A stretch of 64,000 bases of DNA, taken from the NCBI RefSeq assembly GCF_027497175.1, contig NZ_CP114901.1:3224001-3288000 (forward strand), read 5' to 3'. The DNA comes from Verrucosispora sp. WMMD573 (lineage in GTDB: Bacteria > Actinomycetota > Actinomycetes > Mycobacteriales > Micromonosporaceae). Of this stretch, positions 8,284 to 16,393 are shown piece by piece; within the stretch, counting starts at the first letter, position 1; each line of letters opens with the position of its first letter. The notes below the pieces were generated by a model. It did not search any database, had not been told where the DNA came from, and saw only the letters and a program-made list of their open reading frames with translations. The position numbers were made by a program, and so were the translations under genes.

Positions 8284-8673
8284 GTGCGTGAGGACGAGAT
8301 GCGACAGGACGCCGCCCGCCGGGCCGAGGAGCGGATCGCCGGCGGCGTGTACGGCGAAGGTGCCCTGGACGAGGTGACCGTGCCGCCGACCGACGTGGAG
8401 AGCCAGTTGCAGCGCGACGACCCGGACGACCCGGCGGACGTGCCGATCGACCCGAATGTGCTGCGCGACGGCGGGCCGACGGGCGGCCAGGGCGCGATCA
8501 CCACGACCGGTGGCACCGCCGGCCCGGCCAGCGCCCGTCGGGTGGCCCGCCATCGCGGCAAGGTCGCCCCGACGACCACCGGCGACGCCACCACCGGCGG
8601 CCTGACCACCCCACCCGCCGGCCCCACAAGCGACAACTCCACCCCCACCACCCACCAAGGCAACTTCGAATAA
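8284..8673 (+). CDS. Disordered acidic/Thr-Gly-rich hypothetical protein
   Basis: 129 residues from GTG 8284 with a GAGGTGATG site upstream. An acidic, charged N-terminal half (REDEMRQDAARRAEERI, DDPDDPADVPID) leads into a low-complexity Thr/Gly/Pro tail. No fold, signal peptide or membrane span is visible. It is divergent from the glycerophosphodiesterase gene. A cytoplasmic stress-associated disordered protein is possible but unproven. Confidence 0.6.
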   Translation: MREDEMRQDAARRAEERIAGGVYGEGALDEVTVPPTDVESQLQRDDPDDPADVPIDPNVLRDGGPTGGQGAITTTGGTAGPASARRVARHRGKVAPTTTGDATTGGLTTPPAGPTSDNSTPTTHQGNFE

Positions 8674-8710
8674 CCACCCGCCCACCCCGGGCCTCACCCC
8701 GTCCCACCTT

Positions 8711-8771
8711 GTTGATCATGAGGTTAGCGGTGAGTTTGATCTCTGTGCGTGCCGCTAACCTCATGATCAAC
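8711..8771. repeat. REP-like inverted repeat, copy 1
   Basis: A perfect 20-base inverted repeat (arm GTTGATCATGAGGTTAGCGG) around a 21-base loop, between two convergent genes. It shares the GATCATG core and the layout with the element at 18337-18417. It may also act as a terminator. Confidence 0.8.
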
Positions 8772-8775
8772 GCCG

Positions 8776-11073
8776 TCAAGCGGTCGGGCGGGTGGGGGTG
8801 AGGGTGGTTAGGCGTTGGGTGGCGCGGGTGAGGGCTACGTAGAGGTCGCTGGGGCCTCGGGGGGACTCGGCGATGATGCGGTCGGGGTCGACCACGACGA
8901 CCGAGTCGAATTCCAGGCCCTTGGCCTCGGCGACGGTCAGCACCACCACCCGGCTCTCCAGCTCCGGTTGCTCACCGACGGCCGCCTCGGGCAGTGCCGT
9001 CGTCAGCGCGGGACCGAGGTCGTCGAGCCGGCCGGCCGGGACGATCACCCCGAGCCGCCCGTCGGTCAGCCCGGCCGCCTCGGCGGTGGCGAGCGCCACC
9101 AGCTCCGCGCCGAGCGACTCCGCCGGCACCGCCCGCTGCTGTGGCGGGAAGCCGCTGGAGCGTACGGCGCGGGGCGGACGTAGTGCCGGATCGATCTCGG
9201 CCAGCACCTCCGCGGCCACCTCCATGATCTCGGCTGGGGTGCGGTAGCTGACGGTCAGCTCGGTCAGCCGCCACCGGTCCGCCACGTACGGCGCCAGCGC
9301 CTCCGCCCACGACGGTGTGCCGGCCAGCGCACCGGTCTGCGCCACGTCACCCACTATGGTCATCGAACGGCTCGGGCAGCGGCGCATCAGCAGCCGCCAC
9401 GCCATCGGCGACAACTCCTGCGCCTCGTCGACGATGACGTGGCCGAACGCCCACCCTCGGTCGGCCGCCGCGCGCTGGGCGGTGGTGAGCCGGTCCGCCT
9501 CCTCCTGCCGCTCCAGCAGCCGGTCGGCGTCGAGCAGGTCGGTCACCCCGAGGATCTCGCCGCCCTCGGCCTCGTCCTCCACGTCGATCGAGCGGGAACC
9601 GCGGGCGATCTCCAGCACACCCTCGGCGTACTCGCGTTGCAGGGCCCGGATCCGGTCCCGGCGGGCGGCGGCGGCCCGGTCGTCCTCGCCGAGCAGCTCC
9701 GCCGCCTCGTCGAGCAGGGGCACGTCCGCCGGTGTCCAGCCGCCCGGCTCGCGGTGCAACGCGGCCCGCTCCGCGTCGGTGAGCATGGGCGCGGCGGTGT
9801 CGATGCGCTCGGGCGCCGCGTACAGGTCGGCGAGCAGGCGCTGCGGCGTGAGCACCGGCCACAGCTCGTCCAGGGCCGCCCGTACCTCCGGCTCCTCGCG
9901 CAGTTCCCGGCGGATCTCGGCGCGGTCGGCCTCTTCGAGCAGGTTCTCCCCGCCCAGCGGGTCGGCACCGATGCGTTCGGCCACCTGGTCGGCGAGCGCG
10001 TGGATGACCTCGATGTCGAAGACCGCGCGGGCCAGGTTGTGCGGCCGGCCGCTTCGCCGAGCCCGGTCCCGCGCCGCCCGCACGGTGGCCGGGTCGAGGA
10101 CGAGGACCTCCCGTTGCGGCAGCTCGATCTCCACCGGCTCGTCGGGCACCCGTTGCCGATCGCGTACGGCGGCGGCCAGCACCTCGACCATCGTCAGGCG
10201 GCCCTTCAGGGCGGCGGTGGTGGCCGGCTCGGCCCGGTGGGCGCTGACGCCCGGGAAAAGATCGCCCTGGGTACGCAGCAGCACGCCCGTCTCGGCCAGC
10301 GCGGGCAGCACCTGCGAGATGTACCGCAGGAACGTCACGTTCGGGCCGACCAGCAGCACACCCCGGGTCGACAGTTCCCGCCGGTGGGTGTAGAGCAGGT
10401 ACGCGGCCCGGTGCAGCGCGACGGCGGTCTTGCCGGTGCCGGGGCCGCCCTGTACCACCAGCACGCCCGGCAGGTCGGCCCGGATGATTCGGTCCTGCTC
10501 GGCCTGGATGGTCTCGACGATGTCCCGCATCCGGCCGGTGCGCCCGGCGTTCAGCGCGGCCAGCAGCGACGCCTCACCGGTCAGCTCCTCGTGGGCGGTG
10601 GGGGAGGCGGTGGCCAGGTCGAGCACCTCGTCGTTGAGGCCGACCACCTTCCGCTGCCGGGTACGCAGGTGCCGACGCCGCCGGATGCCCTGCGGGTTGG
10701 CGGCGGTGGCGAGGTAGAAGGCGCGGGCGGCCGGGGCACGCCAGTCCATCAGCAGCGGCTCGTAGTCACCTTCGGTGTCGAAGATGCCGATCCGGCCGAT
10801 GTAGTGGCGCTGGTCGCTGTCGGTGTCCAGCCGGCCGAAACAAAGACCGTTCTCCACCGCCGAGAACTGCTCGACCTGGTCGGCGTACATGCGTACCGAG
10901 CTGTCGCGTTGTGAGCGGGCCTGCAACGTGCCACCGCCGGACCTCAGTTGCTCGGTCAACCGCGTCGCCGCCTGGTCACGTAGGTCGTCGAGGCGCTGGT
11001 AGAGCATCGAGACGTACTCCTGCTCGCGGCCGATCTCGTCGTCGGACGGCGAACCGCCGGAGTGCCTTGACAA
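8776..11073 (-). CDS. helR: HelD/HelR-type RNA polymerase-recycling ATPase (UvrD-like superfamily 1)
   Basis: 765 residues. The start is TTG 11073, with GGGAG about 5 bases upstream. An N-terminal coiled segment (about 15-70) and FGRLDTDSDQRHYIGRIGIFD lead to Walker A GGPGTGKT at about 209-216. Later motifs include VIVDEAQELSPMAWRLLMRRCP (motif II), TIVGDVAQ (motif III), SYRTPAEIM, and AKGLEFDSVVVVDP plus LYVALTRATQRL at the C-terminus. Length and order match actinobacterial HelD/HelR, which removes stalled or rifampicin-bound RNA polymerase from DNA. No rifamycin-associated element was seen upstream. The symbol rests on family resemblance. Confidence 0.8.
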   Translation of the reverse strand: MSRHSGGSPSDDEIGREQEYVSMLYQRLDDLRDQAATRLTEQLRSGGGTLQARSQRDSSVRMYADQVEQFSAVENGLCFGRLDTDSDQRHYIGRIGIFDTEGDYEPLLMDWRAPAARAFYLATAANPQGIRRRRHLRTRQRKVVGLNDEVLDLATASPTAHEELTGEASLLAALNAGRTGRMRDIVETIQAEQDRIIRADLPGVLVVQGGPGTGKTAVALHRAAYLLYTHRRELSTRGVLLVGPNVTFLRYISQVLPALAETGVLLRTQGDLFPGVSAHRAEPATTAALKGRLTMVEVLAAAVRDRQRVPDEPVEIELPQREVLVLDPATVRAARDRARRSGRPHNLARAVFDIEVIHALADQVAERIGADPLGGENLLEEADRAEIRRELREEPEVRAALDELWPVLTPQRLLADLYAAPERIDTAAPMLTDAERAALHREPGGWTPADVPLLDEAAELLGEDDRAAAARRDRIRALQREYAEGVLEIARGSRSIDVEDEAEGGEILGVTDLLDADRLLERQEEADRLTTAQRAAADRGWAFGHVIVDEAQELSPMAWRLLMRRCPSRSMTIVGDVAQTGALAGTPSWAEALAPYVADRWRLTELTVSYRTPAEIMEVAAEVLAEIDPALRPPRAVRSSGFPPQQRAVPAESLGAELVALATAEAAGLTDGRLGVIVPAGRLDDLGPALTTALPEAAVGEQPELESRVVVLTVAEAKGLEFDSVVVVDPDRIIAESPRGPSDLYVALTRATQRLTTLTPTRPTA

Positions 11074-11104
11074 TCCGTCTCCCGATTAGCTAGAATTCGC
11101 ATTC

Positions 11105-11133
11105 AGAACGGCTTTGTTGAGCCGTTCTTTTTT
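11105..11133 (+). terminator. Hairpin with T-tract (AGAACGGCT stem)
   Basis: A perfect 9-base stem with a six-base loop, followed on the + strand by a run of six T. It lies between the end of the TPR protein gene and the helR start. On the + strand it is a classical intrinsic terminator, which would stop antisense transcription. On the minus strand it has only a preceding A run and could stop read-through into helR. Confidence 0.7.
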
Positions 11134-11168
11134 ATGCCTGAACTGCCAAAGATAGCGCGCTCCGACGG

Positions 11169-13013
11169 TCAGCGGCGCTCGGTGCAGACCTCGTCTGAGC
11201 GGGCCACGGTCTCGGTGGACCACGCGACCGCGACCGTGAAGCAGTAGTCGAGACTGCGGTTGAGTCCGTAGACAACGAAGCTGTCGCTGCCGGCGGGCAG
11301 ATCCGCGAACGGGCTCTGCGGCTGGCCGTTCCGGCCACCCGAGACGATCACCGGCCCCTCCGCTCCGGCCGGGTAGGTCCACCGCAACGTCACACTGTCC
11401 CGGTTGTCACGCAGCGACAGCCCGGTCGGCGGTGCGCCGGGGGAGGCGGGGGAAGGCTCGCCGGCCGTGGCGGTGGCCGCCGGGGGTGCCGCGCCGCTCG
11501 GATCGCCGCTGGCCACCGGTGGCGCCGGATCGCCGCCGCCGACCCGGGACACCCCGGCGATGACCGCCGCGGCACCGAGCAGCACCACGACGACTCCGGC
11601 CGCGACGATCAGCACCAGTCGGTTCGGCCGAGCCTCCGACGCCGGTGCGGCGGTGCGGCGTACCGGCACCGGCAGCAGGCGCGACGGCGGCCCCGGGCGT
11701 TCCGGCTCGACCCGGCGCAGCCGGTAGACCCCGGGCGCCTGCGGCGTGCCGGTCAGCCCGACCACGTTCGGCGGTACCGCACCGCCCGCCGGTGGCGGCG
11801 GCTCGGGATACGGGTTCGGACCGGGTTGGTCGGTCGTCGGCCCGACCCACCAGTCCTCGGGCGGCCCGGCCGGACCGTCGACAGGCTGCCGGGGCGTGGG
11901 GACCGCTGAGGCGGTACCGGTGGCCGAGGGATCAGCCGACGGGTACCCGTGGCTCGGGTGGTAGCCCTCCGCCGGGTGCTCCTCCCGGGCGGCGTGGTGA
12001 GCCGCCCGCCACGGCTGGTCGTCCTCGTCCGTGGCCCAGGACGGCGCGGCAGCGGCCCCGGAGGGCTGCTCCGGCGGTGGTTCCTCCGATGTCGCCGCCC
12101 AGGTCGGGGGCCAGGTGTCGGTCGGCGGCTCGGGGTCGTCTGGCCAGGCGGTCGGTGAACCGGGCGACTCGGCCCCGGTCGGCGGCGACGACGCCGAGGC
12201 GGTGTCGTCGTCGGGCAGGCGCGGGTGCGGCCAGGTCGGCGCGGCTGGGATGTCGTCGGCCGGCGGGGTACGGGCGGACGGTACCACCGGTTCCTCCACG
12301 CTGACCGGTGGAGTCTCGGCGCAGACGTGGTCCGGGTTGGCCGCCGCCCGGGCGAGCGTGGCCACCTGGGCGGCCAGCGGGTCGTCGGCGGGAAGGTGCT
12401 GGCGGGCCAGTTCCCGGGCCAGGGCCAGATTGTCCTGCGCCTCGGCGAACTGGCCACAGTCGCGCTGCATCGAACCGAGCCGGGCGAGCATCTTGATGCC
12501 GCTCGGGTGCCCGTCGCCGTAGACCTCCCGGTGCAGCTCCCACGCGTCCTGGAGCCGGTCACGGGCGACCTGGCACTGACCCCGGGCATACTCCACGGTG
12601 GCCAGATCGGCGTGCGCGGCGAGCACCCGCAGCGACTCCGGTCCGTCCGACGCGGTCAGCTCGATGATCACTTCCTGGTACAGCCGCGCCGCCCGCGACC
12701 AGCTGCCCACCCGGTGCAGCACCGCCGCGAGGGTGGCTGCGGCGGCCACCGTACGCGGATCGGAGCGGCCGTAGAGCCGGCCGCTGGCGGCGTACGCGTA
12801 GGCGGCCCAGCCCCGTGCCGAGTGCGGCTCACCGAGCGCGACCAGCACCCGCGCGTGCAGGCTGGCCGCCTCGGCCAACTCGGACGTGGCGTTGGCCGGG
12901 CGCGGGTCCGCGCCGGTCAGCGCGTCGGCGAGCAGCCGTTGGGCACCGGCGAGATCGCCGGCGGAGACCAGGTCGTGCGCCTGATCAGTCAGTTCACCGA
13001 AGCCGGAAGGCAC
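11169..13013 (-). CDS. TPR-domain membrane protein with extracytoplasmic fibronectin-III-like domain
   Basis: 614 residues. TPR-like helical repeats cover about 1-225 (LHARVLVALGEPHSARGWAA, LARLGSMQRDCGQFAEAQ). A disordered Pro/Thr/Glu-rich stretch runs to about 440. One membrane span (LVLIVAAGVVVVLLGAAAVIAG) lies near 470, then a Pro/Ala linker. A terminal FnIII-type domain (about 530-610; LRDNRDSVTLRWTYP, DYCFTVAVAWS) has one Cys pair. The likely topology is TPR inside and FnIII outside, linking a cytosolic complex to the wall. Its partners are unknown. It is separated from helR by a hairpin. Confidence 0.75.
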   Translation of the reverse strand: MPSGFGELTDQAHDLVSAGDLAGAQRLLADALTGADPRPANATSELAEAASLHARVLVALGEPHSARGWAAYAYAASGRLYGRSDPRTVAAAATLAAVLHRVGSWSRAARLYQEVIIELTASDGPESLRVLAAHADLATVEYARGQCQVARDRLQDAWELHREVYGDGHPSGIKMLARLGSMQRDCGQFAEAQDNLALARELARQHLPADDPLAAQVATLARAAANPDHVCAETPPVSVEEPVVPSARTPPADDIPAAPTWPHPRLPDDDTASASSPPTGAESPGSPTAWPDDPEPPTDTWPPTWAATSEEPPPEQPSGAAAAPSWATDEDDQPWRAAHHAAREEHPAEGYHPSHGYPSADPSATGTASAVPTPRQPVDGPAGPPEDWWVGPTTDQPGPNPYPEPPPPAGGAVPPNVVGLTGTPQAPGVYRLRRVEPERPGPPSRLLPVPVRRTAAPASEARPNRLVLIVAAGVVVVLLGAAAVIAGVSRVGGGDPAPPVASGDPSGAAPPAATATAGEPSPASPGAPPTGLSLRDNRDSVTLRWTYPAGAEGPVIVSGGRNGQPQSPFADLPAGSDSFVVYGLNRSLDYCFTVAVAWSTETVARSDEVCTERR

Positions 13014-13081
13014 GCCCCATCGTGCTCATTCAGCGACGTTTAGTACAAGACCCGCGCCGGAGTGGTTCGGTCAGGATCCGG

Positions 13082-13534
13082 TCACGCTGACCTCAGACGT
13101 TCGGCCAGCACCTCGCTGATCCGGCGCAACTGCTCCACCTGCGCCGGGCTGAGGGGGTCGAACAGGTGCCGGCGTACCCCCTCGACGTGGCCGGGCGCGG
13201 CGGCGGCCAGCTTCGCGAAACCCTCGTCGGTGAGGTGGGCGATCTGGCCGCGCCGGTCGGTGGGGCACTCCTCGCGACGCACCCAGCCGGCCGCCTCCAG
13301 GCGAGCCACCGCATGCGACAGCCGACTGCGCGAGGAGCCGCTGGACTCGGCCAACTCGCTCATCCGCAGCCGACGTTCGGGGGCCTCGGAGAGTCGTACC
13401 AGGATCTCGTAGTAGGCGTGCGGCATCCCGGCGTCGCGTTGCAACTCGCGGTCGAGCGTGTCCATCAGCGCCCGGGAGGCGGTCAGGAACGCCCGCCAGG
13501 TGCGCTGTTCGTCCGGGTCCAGCCAGCGGGTCAT
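13082..13534 (-). CDS. MarR-family transcriptional regulator
   Basis: 150 residues. The start was set at ATG 13534 because MTRWLDPDEQRTWRAFL is the usual opening of this subfamily. Longer starts (13543-13564) would run into the operator palindrome, and no strong ribosome site is seen, so it may be leaderless. The winged helix has MSELAESSGSSRSRLSHAVARLEAAGWV and wing ECPTDRRGQIAHLT. It is divergent from the VOC protein at 13592 with a palindrome between them, the usual arrangement for autorepression and repression of the neighbour. Confidence 0.85.
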   Translation of the reverse strand: MTRWLDPDEQRTWRAFLTASRALMDTLDRELQRDAGMPHAYYEILVRLSEAPERRLRMSELAESSGSSRSRLSHAVARLEAAGWVRREECPTDRRGQIAHLTDEGFAKLAAAAPGHVEGVRRHLFDPLSPAQVEQLRRISEVLAERLRSA

Positions 13535-13553
13535 GACCAGCATCATAGCCTGA

Positions 13554-13571
13554 TAGTTGAACACTCAACTA
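13554..13571. promoter_or_regulatory. MarR operator candidate (TAGTTGA-n4-TCAACTA)
   Basis: A perfect 7-base inverted repeat with a four-base spacer in the gap between the divergent MarR and VOC genes. The TTGA...TCAA half-sites are typical of MarR operators. Confidence 0.7.
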
Positions 13572-13591
13572 AAGCGGGCTAGCCTTGGCGC

Positions 13592-14113
13592 ATGGGAATC
13601 CATCGCCTCAACCACGCCGTCCTCTACGTCAGCGACCTCGACCGCAGCGTCGCCTTCTACCGCGACGTGCTGGGCTTCCGCCGGGTGCCGATGACCCCCG
13701 AGGGTTTCCGGGGCGCGGCCTTCCTCCAGGCGCCGGGCTCCACCAACGACCACGACCTCGGCCTGTTCGAGATCGGTGCGGGTGCCGGTCGGTCGACCGC
13801 AGGCCGCGCCACCGTCGGCCTTTACCACCTGGCCTGGGAGGTGGACACTCTCGACGAGTTGGCCGCCACCGCCCGGCGGCTGACCGAGGTGGGCGCGTTG
13901 GTCGGCACCTCCGACCACGGCACCACCAAGAGCCTCTACGGTCAGGACCCGGACGGGCTGGAGTTCGAGGTGGTCTGGCTGGTGCCCGCCGACCGGCTCG
14001 ACGACGCCGCCCTCGCCGCCCGGACCAGGATCGGTCGCCTCGACCTGACCGCCGAGATCCAGCGTTACGGCGGCGACACCCGGGGTGGCGTCGGCATCTC
14101 GGTCCCCGCGTGA
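13592..14113 (+). CDS. VOC-family (glyoxalase/extradiol dioxygenase-like) protein
   Basis: 173 residues from ATG 13592. A vicinal-oxygen-chelate fold is seen: HAVLYVSDLDRSVAFYRDVLGF at the start, YHLAWEVDTLDELA in the middle, and YGQDPDGLEFEVVW with the metal-binding Glu at the end. Candidate metal ligands are the His in LNHAV, the His in YHLAW and the Glu in LEFEV. It resembles CatE-like catechol dioxygenases and dioxygenase-like resistance proteins. Its likely repressor is the divergent MarR, which suggests a role with aromatic or electrophilic compounds. Confidence 0.8.
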   Translation: MGIHRLNHAVLYVSDLDRSVAFYRDVLGFRRVPMTPEGFRGAAFLQAPGSTNDHDLGLFEIGAGAGRSTAGRATVGLYHLAWEVDTLDELAATARRLTEVGALVGTSDHGTTKSLYGQDPDGLEFEVVWLVPADRLDDAALAARTRIGRLDLTAEIQRYGGDTRGGVGISVPA

Positions 14114-14161
14114 CACGCCGCCAGTGCCGGCCGGCGTGACGGGTTGCGGTAGAACGGCAGG

Positions 14162-15016
14162 ATGCCGACCGACGCCGTAGGGCACGCGCCGTTCCTCCGA
14201 CACCTGGACAGGTGGCTGCCGGCCGCACTGCGCCGCGCCCGGCGAGCCACCATCGCCCTCGGGTACGACGGCAGCGTCCCGGACCTGGCCGAGCAGACCG
14301 TACGCCTGGCCGGCGAGCACGCCGCGCGGCCGCGCGGCTGCCGGCTGACCGTGCTCGTGCTCGCCCAGGGCACCGAGGAACTACCGGCCCGACTCGGTGC
14401 CGCCGAGGCCGGACTGCCGGCCGAGGTCGCCGTACACCTGATGCCCGGCCCGGCGACCCGGCTGCCGGTGGCGCTGCGGGCGGCCGGCGCGGCGGGCGCG
14501 CCGGTGCTGTCCTACCTGGAGGCGGATGATCCGGTGGCGCTCACCGCCGCCGCGACCGGGCGGGGCACCGAGGCGTTCGTGGTCGCCGCGGCGGCGACCG
14601 CCCTGCGACCGGGGCTGATCGACGCCGGATTCGCGCTGGCCACCGAGGTCGAGCTGGTCGACGCCGACCGGCGGCTCGGCTTCGGCACCGGCTCGGACCG
14701 CAGCCTGGAGGAGCTGAAGGAAACCCTGTGGGCGGGCGGGTTGCGGTTCCGCGACCCGGACGGCGAGCCGCTGTCGCCGGCACTCCCGGCGGACCCGGCG
14801 CCACTGGGCCGCGCCCTGCTGGCCGAGCTGACCCGGCACGGCCCGCGCACGGTCACCGAGCTGCGCCGGCACGCGGTGACGGAGACCGCCTACCGGGCGG
14901 TGGACGCGGTCCGGGCGCTGTCCGACCTGCTCGACAGCGGCCAAGCGACCCGGTTCCCGCCGGACGGCCGGCTCGGCGGCGACGTGCTCGTCACGCCCGT
15001 GCCGTCAAACACCTGA
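14162..15016 (+). CDS. Hypothetical protein, 284 residues
   Basis: Not assigned to a family. The first 150 residues alternate strands and helices (TIALGYDGSVPDLAEQTVRL, CRLTVLVLAQG, PVLSYLEADDPVALTAA) like a Rossmann-type domain. The C-terminal 80 residues look like a winged helix (GRALLAELTRHGPRTVTELRRHAVTETAYRAVDAVRALSDLL). The codon bias is that of a real gene, and a hairpin follows the stop. Confidence 0.7.
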   Translation: MPTDAVGHAPFLRHLDRWLPAALRRARRATIALGYDGSVPDLAEQTVRLAGEHAARPRGCRLTVLVLAQGTEELPARLGAAEAGLPAEVAVHLMPGPATRLPVALRAAGAAGAPVLSYLEADDPVALTAAATGRGTEAFVVAAAATALRPGLIDAGFALATEVELVDADRRLGFGTGSDRSLEELKETLWAGGLRFRDPDGEPLSPALPADPAPLGRALLAELTRHGPRTVTELRRHAVTETAYRAVDAVRALSDLLDSGQATRFPPDGRLGGDVLVTPVPSNT

Positions 15017-15043
15017 CCGCCAACGAGCAGCCGGAGACAGTGC

Positions 15044-15070
15044 CGGGGCGCCGGGAATGCCGGCGCCCCG
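15044..15070. terminator. Hairpin terminator between convergent genes
   Basis: A perfect 11-base GC stem (CGGGGCGCCGG and its complement) with a five-base loop. It lies 27 bases after one stop and 15 bases from the next convergent stop. Confidence 0.8.
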
Positions 15071-15085
15071 CTGAACGTCGGCGCT

Positions 15086-15259
15086 TCAGGACTTGTCCTG
15101 CTTCCAGTGCAGCGGCCCCGGCAGGTCGACGCGGTGTGCCTTGGCCCGCGAGTTCCAGGACCACCGACCGAGCTTGATGCTCCAGGACGAGAAGCCGTTC
15201 TGCGTGAAGTGCAGGATGAGCGGCCCGAACTTCTTGCGCTTACGCAACATCACACCCAT
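15086..15259 (-). CDS. DUF4236-like small basic protein
   Basis: 57 residues from ATG 15259 with GGGAG upstream. It opens MGVMLRKRKKFGPLILHFTQ and continues with SSWSIKLGRWSWNSRAKAHRVDLPG, like DUF4236 proteins: a beta-rich, basic short domain common in actinomycetes and without a known function. Longer in-frame starts upstream lack a ribosome site. Confidence 0.7.
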   Translation of the reverse strand: MGVMLRKRKKFGPLILHFTQNGFSSWSIKLGRWSWNSRAKAHRVDLPGPLHWKQDKS

Positions 15260-15346
15260 TGTGGGGCTCCCTTCGAGACTTCCCGTACGGGCTCGAAGAT
15301 GCCCGTTGCGTCGATTCGCCAAACCAGGCCGAATCCGCAGTGGAGT

Positions 15347-15859
15347 TCAGTCGCTCGACTGATCGACCAACAACACCCGGGTGATGCTGCCGTTGGACTC
15401 GGCGACATCGCGTTCGTGGCCGAAACCGAGCCGCGCCAGCAGGGCCAGTGACGCGCTGTTCTGCTCGTCCACGGTGGCATGGATCCGGGACAGTCCGAGG
15501 CAGTCGAACCCGTACCGGAGCAGCTCTCGGACCAACTCCGTGCCCAGACCGCCGCCCCACGCCGGCTTCGCCAGGGCGTACACGATCTCGTGGCCGGACA
15601 CCTCGTCGGTGGGTTTGATCTCGGCGTGCCCGACGAACCGGCAGGCGCTGCGGACCGCCCACACGTCGAACAGGTCATTGGCGTAGACCTTGCTGAACAC
15701 CCGCTCGAACAGCGCCTCGGCCGCAGCCGGGGCGAGTGGTCCGTCACCCATGAACCGTCCGACCTCGACGTCGGTGAACAGCGCGACGAAGTCGTCCCGG
15801 TCTGTCCGCCGGTACGGCTCCAGCAGCAGTCGCTCGGTCCGCAGGGTGGGGGTGGGCAT
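15347..15859 (-). CDS. GNAT-family N-acetyltransferase (RimJ/RimL type)
   Basis: 170 residues. It has the RimJ-like opening LRTERLLLEPYRRTDRDDF, the acetyl-CoA pyrophosphate loop in AWGGGLGTELVRELL, and the closing N-x2-S-x3-L-x-RLGF pattern (NSASLALLARLGFGHE). It acetylates an amine of unknown identity. Its ATG overlaps the Rrf2 stop codon (TGATG), so the two genes are translationally coupled. Confidence 0.85.
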   Translation of the reverse strand: MPTPTLRTERLLLEPYRRTDRDDFVALFTDVEVGRFMGDGPLAPAAAEALFERVFSKVYANDLFDVWAVRSACRFVGHAEIKPTDEVSGHEIVYALAKPAWGGGLGTELVRELLRYGFDCLGLSRIHATVDEQNSASLALLARLGFGHERDVAESNGSITRVLLVDQSSD

Positions 15860-16314
15860 CAGCGGGGTTCCCAGGCGTCCGGCTGCGTGGTCAGGTTGCG
15901 GATGTGGGGCGGCAGTCGACCGTCGATCAGGTCGGCCAGGCTCACCTCGTCGACGACCCGGCGCAGTGCCGCGCGGACCGCCACCCAGAACTCGGGCAGG
16001 TGCGCTGCCACCCCTTCGTACCGTGTCTCCTCTGGACGCCGGCCGCGTACGCCGGCCAATGGGCCCTCCGCCGCGCGCAACACCGCGCCGACGGTGACCT
16101 CGCCGGGCGGTCGGGCCAGGGTGTAGCCGCCTTCCGCACCGCGCTGGGCCCGGACGATGCCGGCCCGGCGCAGGTCGGCCAGGACCGCCTCCAGGAACTT
16201 GCGGGGCATGTCCTGCTCCGCGGCGATGACCTGGGTGGACAGTAACGCCGGGTACGTGGCGGCGAGGCTCAGTGTCGCCCGTACCGCGTAGTCGCCACGC
16301 GCCGAGATCTGCAC
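15859..16314 (-). CDS. Rrf2-family regulator lacking cluster cysteines
   Basis: 151 residues from GTG 16314 (VQISARGDYAVRATLSLA). The Rrf2 winged helix is clear: LSTQVIAAEQDMPRKFLEAVLADLRRAGIV, then RGAEGGYTLARPPGEVTVGAVL. No Cys occurs, so it cannot bind the Fe-S cluster of IscR/NsrR types and must sense something else. It is the first gene of a two-gene operon with the acetyltransferase. A pair of CCCAATGG motifs lies just upstream and may be its operator. Confidence 0.82.
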   Translation of the reverse strand: MQISARGDYAVRATLSLAATYPALLSTQVIAAEQDMPRKFLEAVLADLRRAGIVRAQRGAEGGYTLARPPGEVTVGAVLRAAEGPLAGVRGRRPEETRYEGVAAHLPEFWVAVRAALRRVVDEVSLADLIDGRLPPHIRNLTTQPDAWEPR

Positions 16315-16325
16315 TCCGCCATCAT

Positions 16326-16379
16326 GCCCAATGGGCGGCGGCCGGTGTCGCGTCGAGCCGGCCGGATCGCCCAATGGCG
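16326..16379. promoter_or_regulatory. Paired CCCAATGG motifs upstream of the Rrf2 gene
   Basis: GCCCA-a-TGGGC at 16326-16336 and CGCCCAATGGCG at 16368-16379, in the gap between the Rrf2 start and the end of the AraC gene. The repeated core with partial dyad symmetry is operator-like. Confidence 0.35.
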
Positions 16380-16393
16380 CGTCACGTGCGCTG

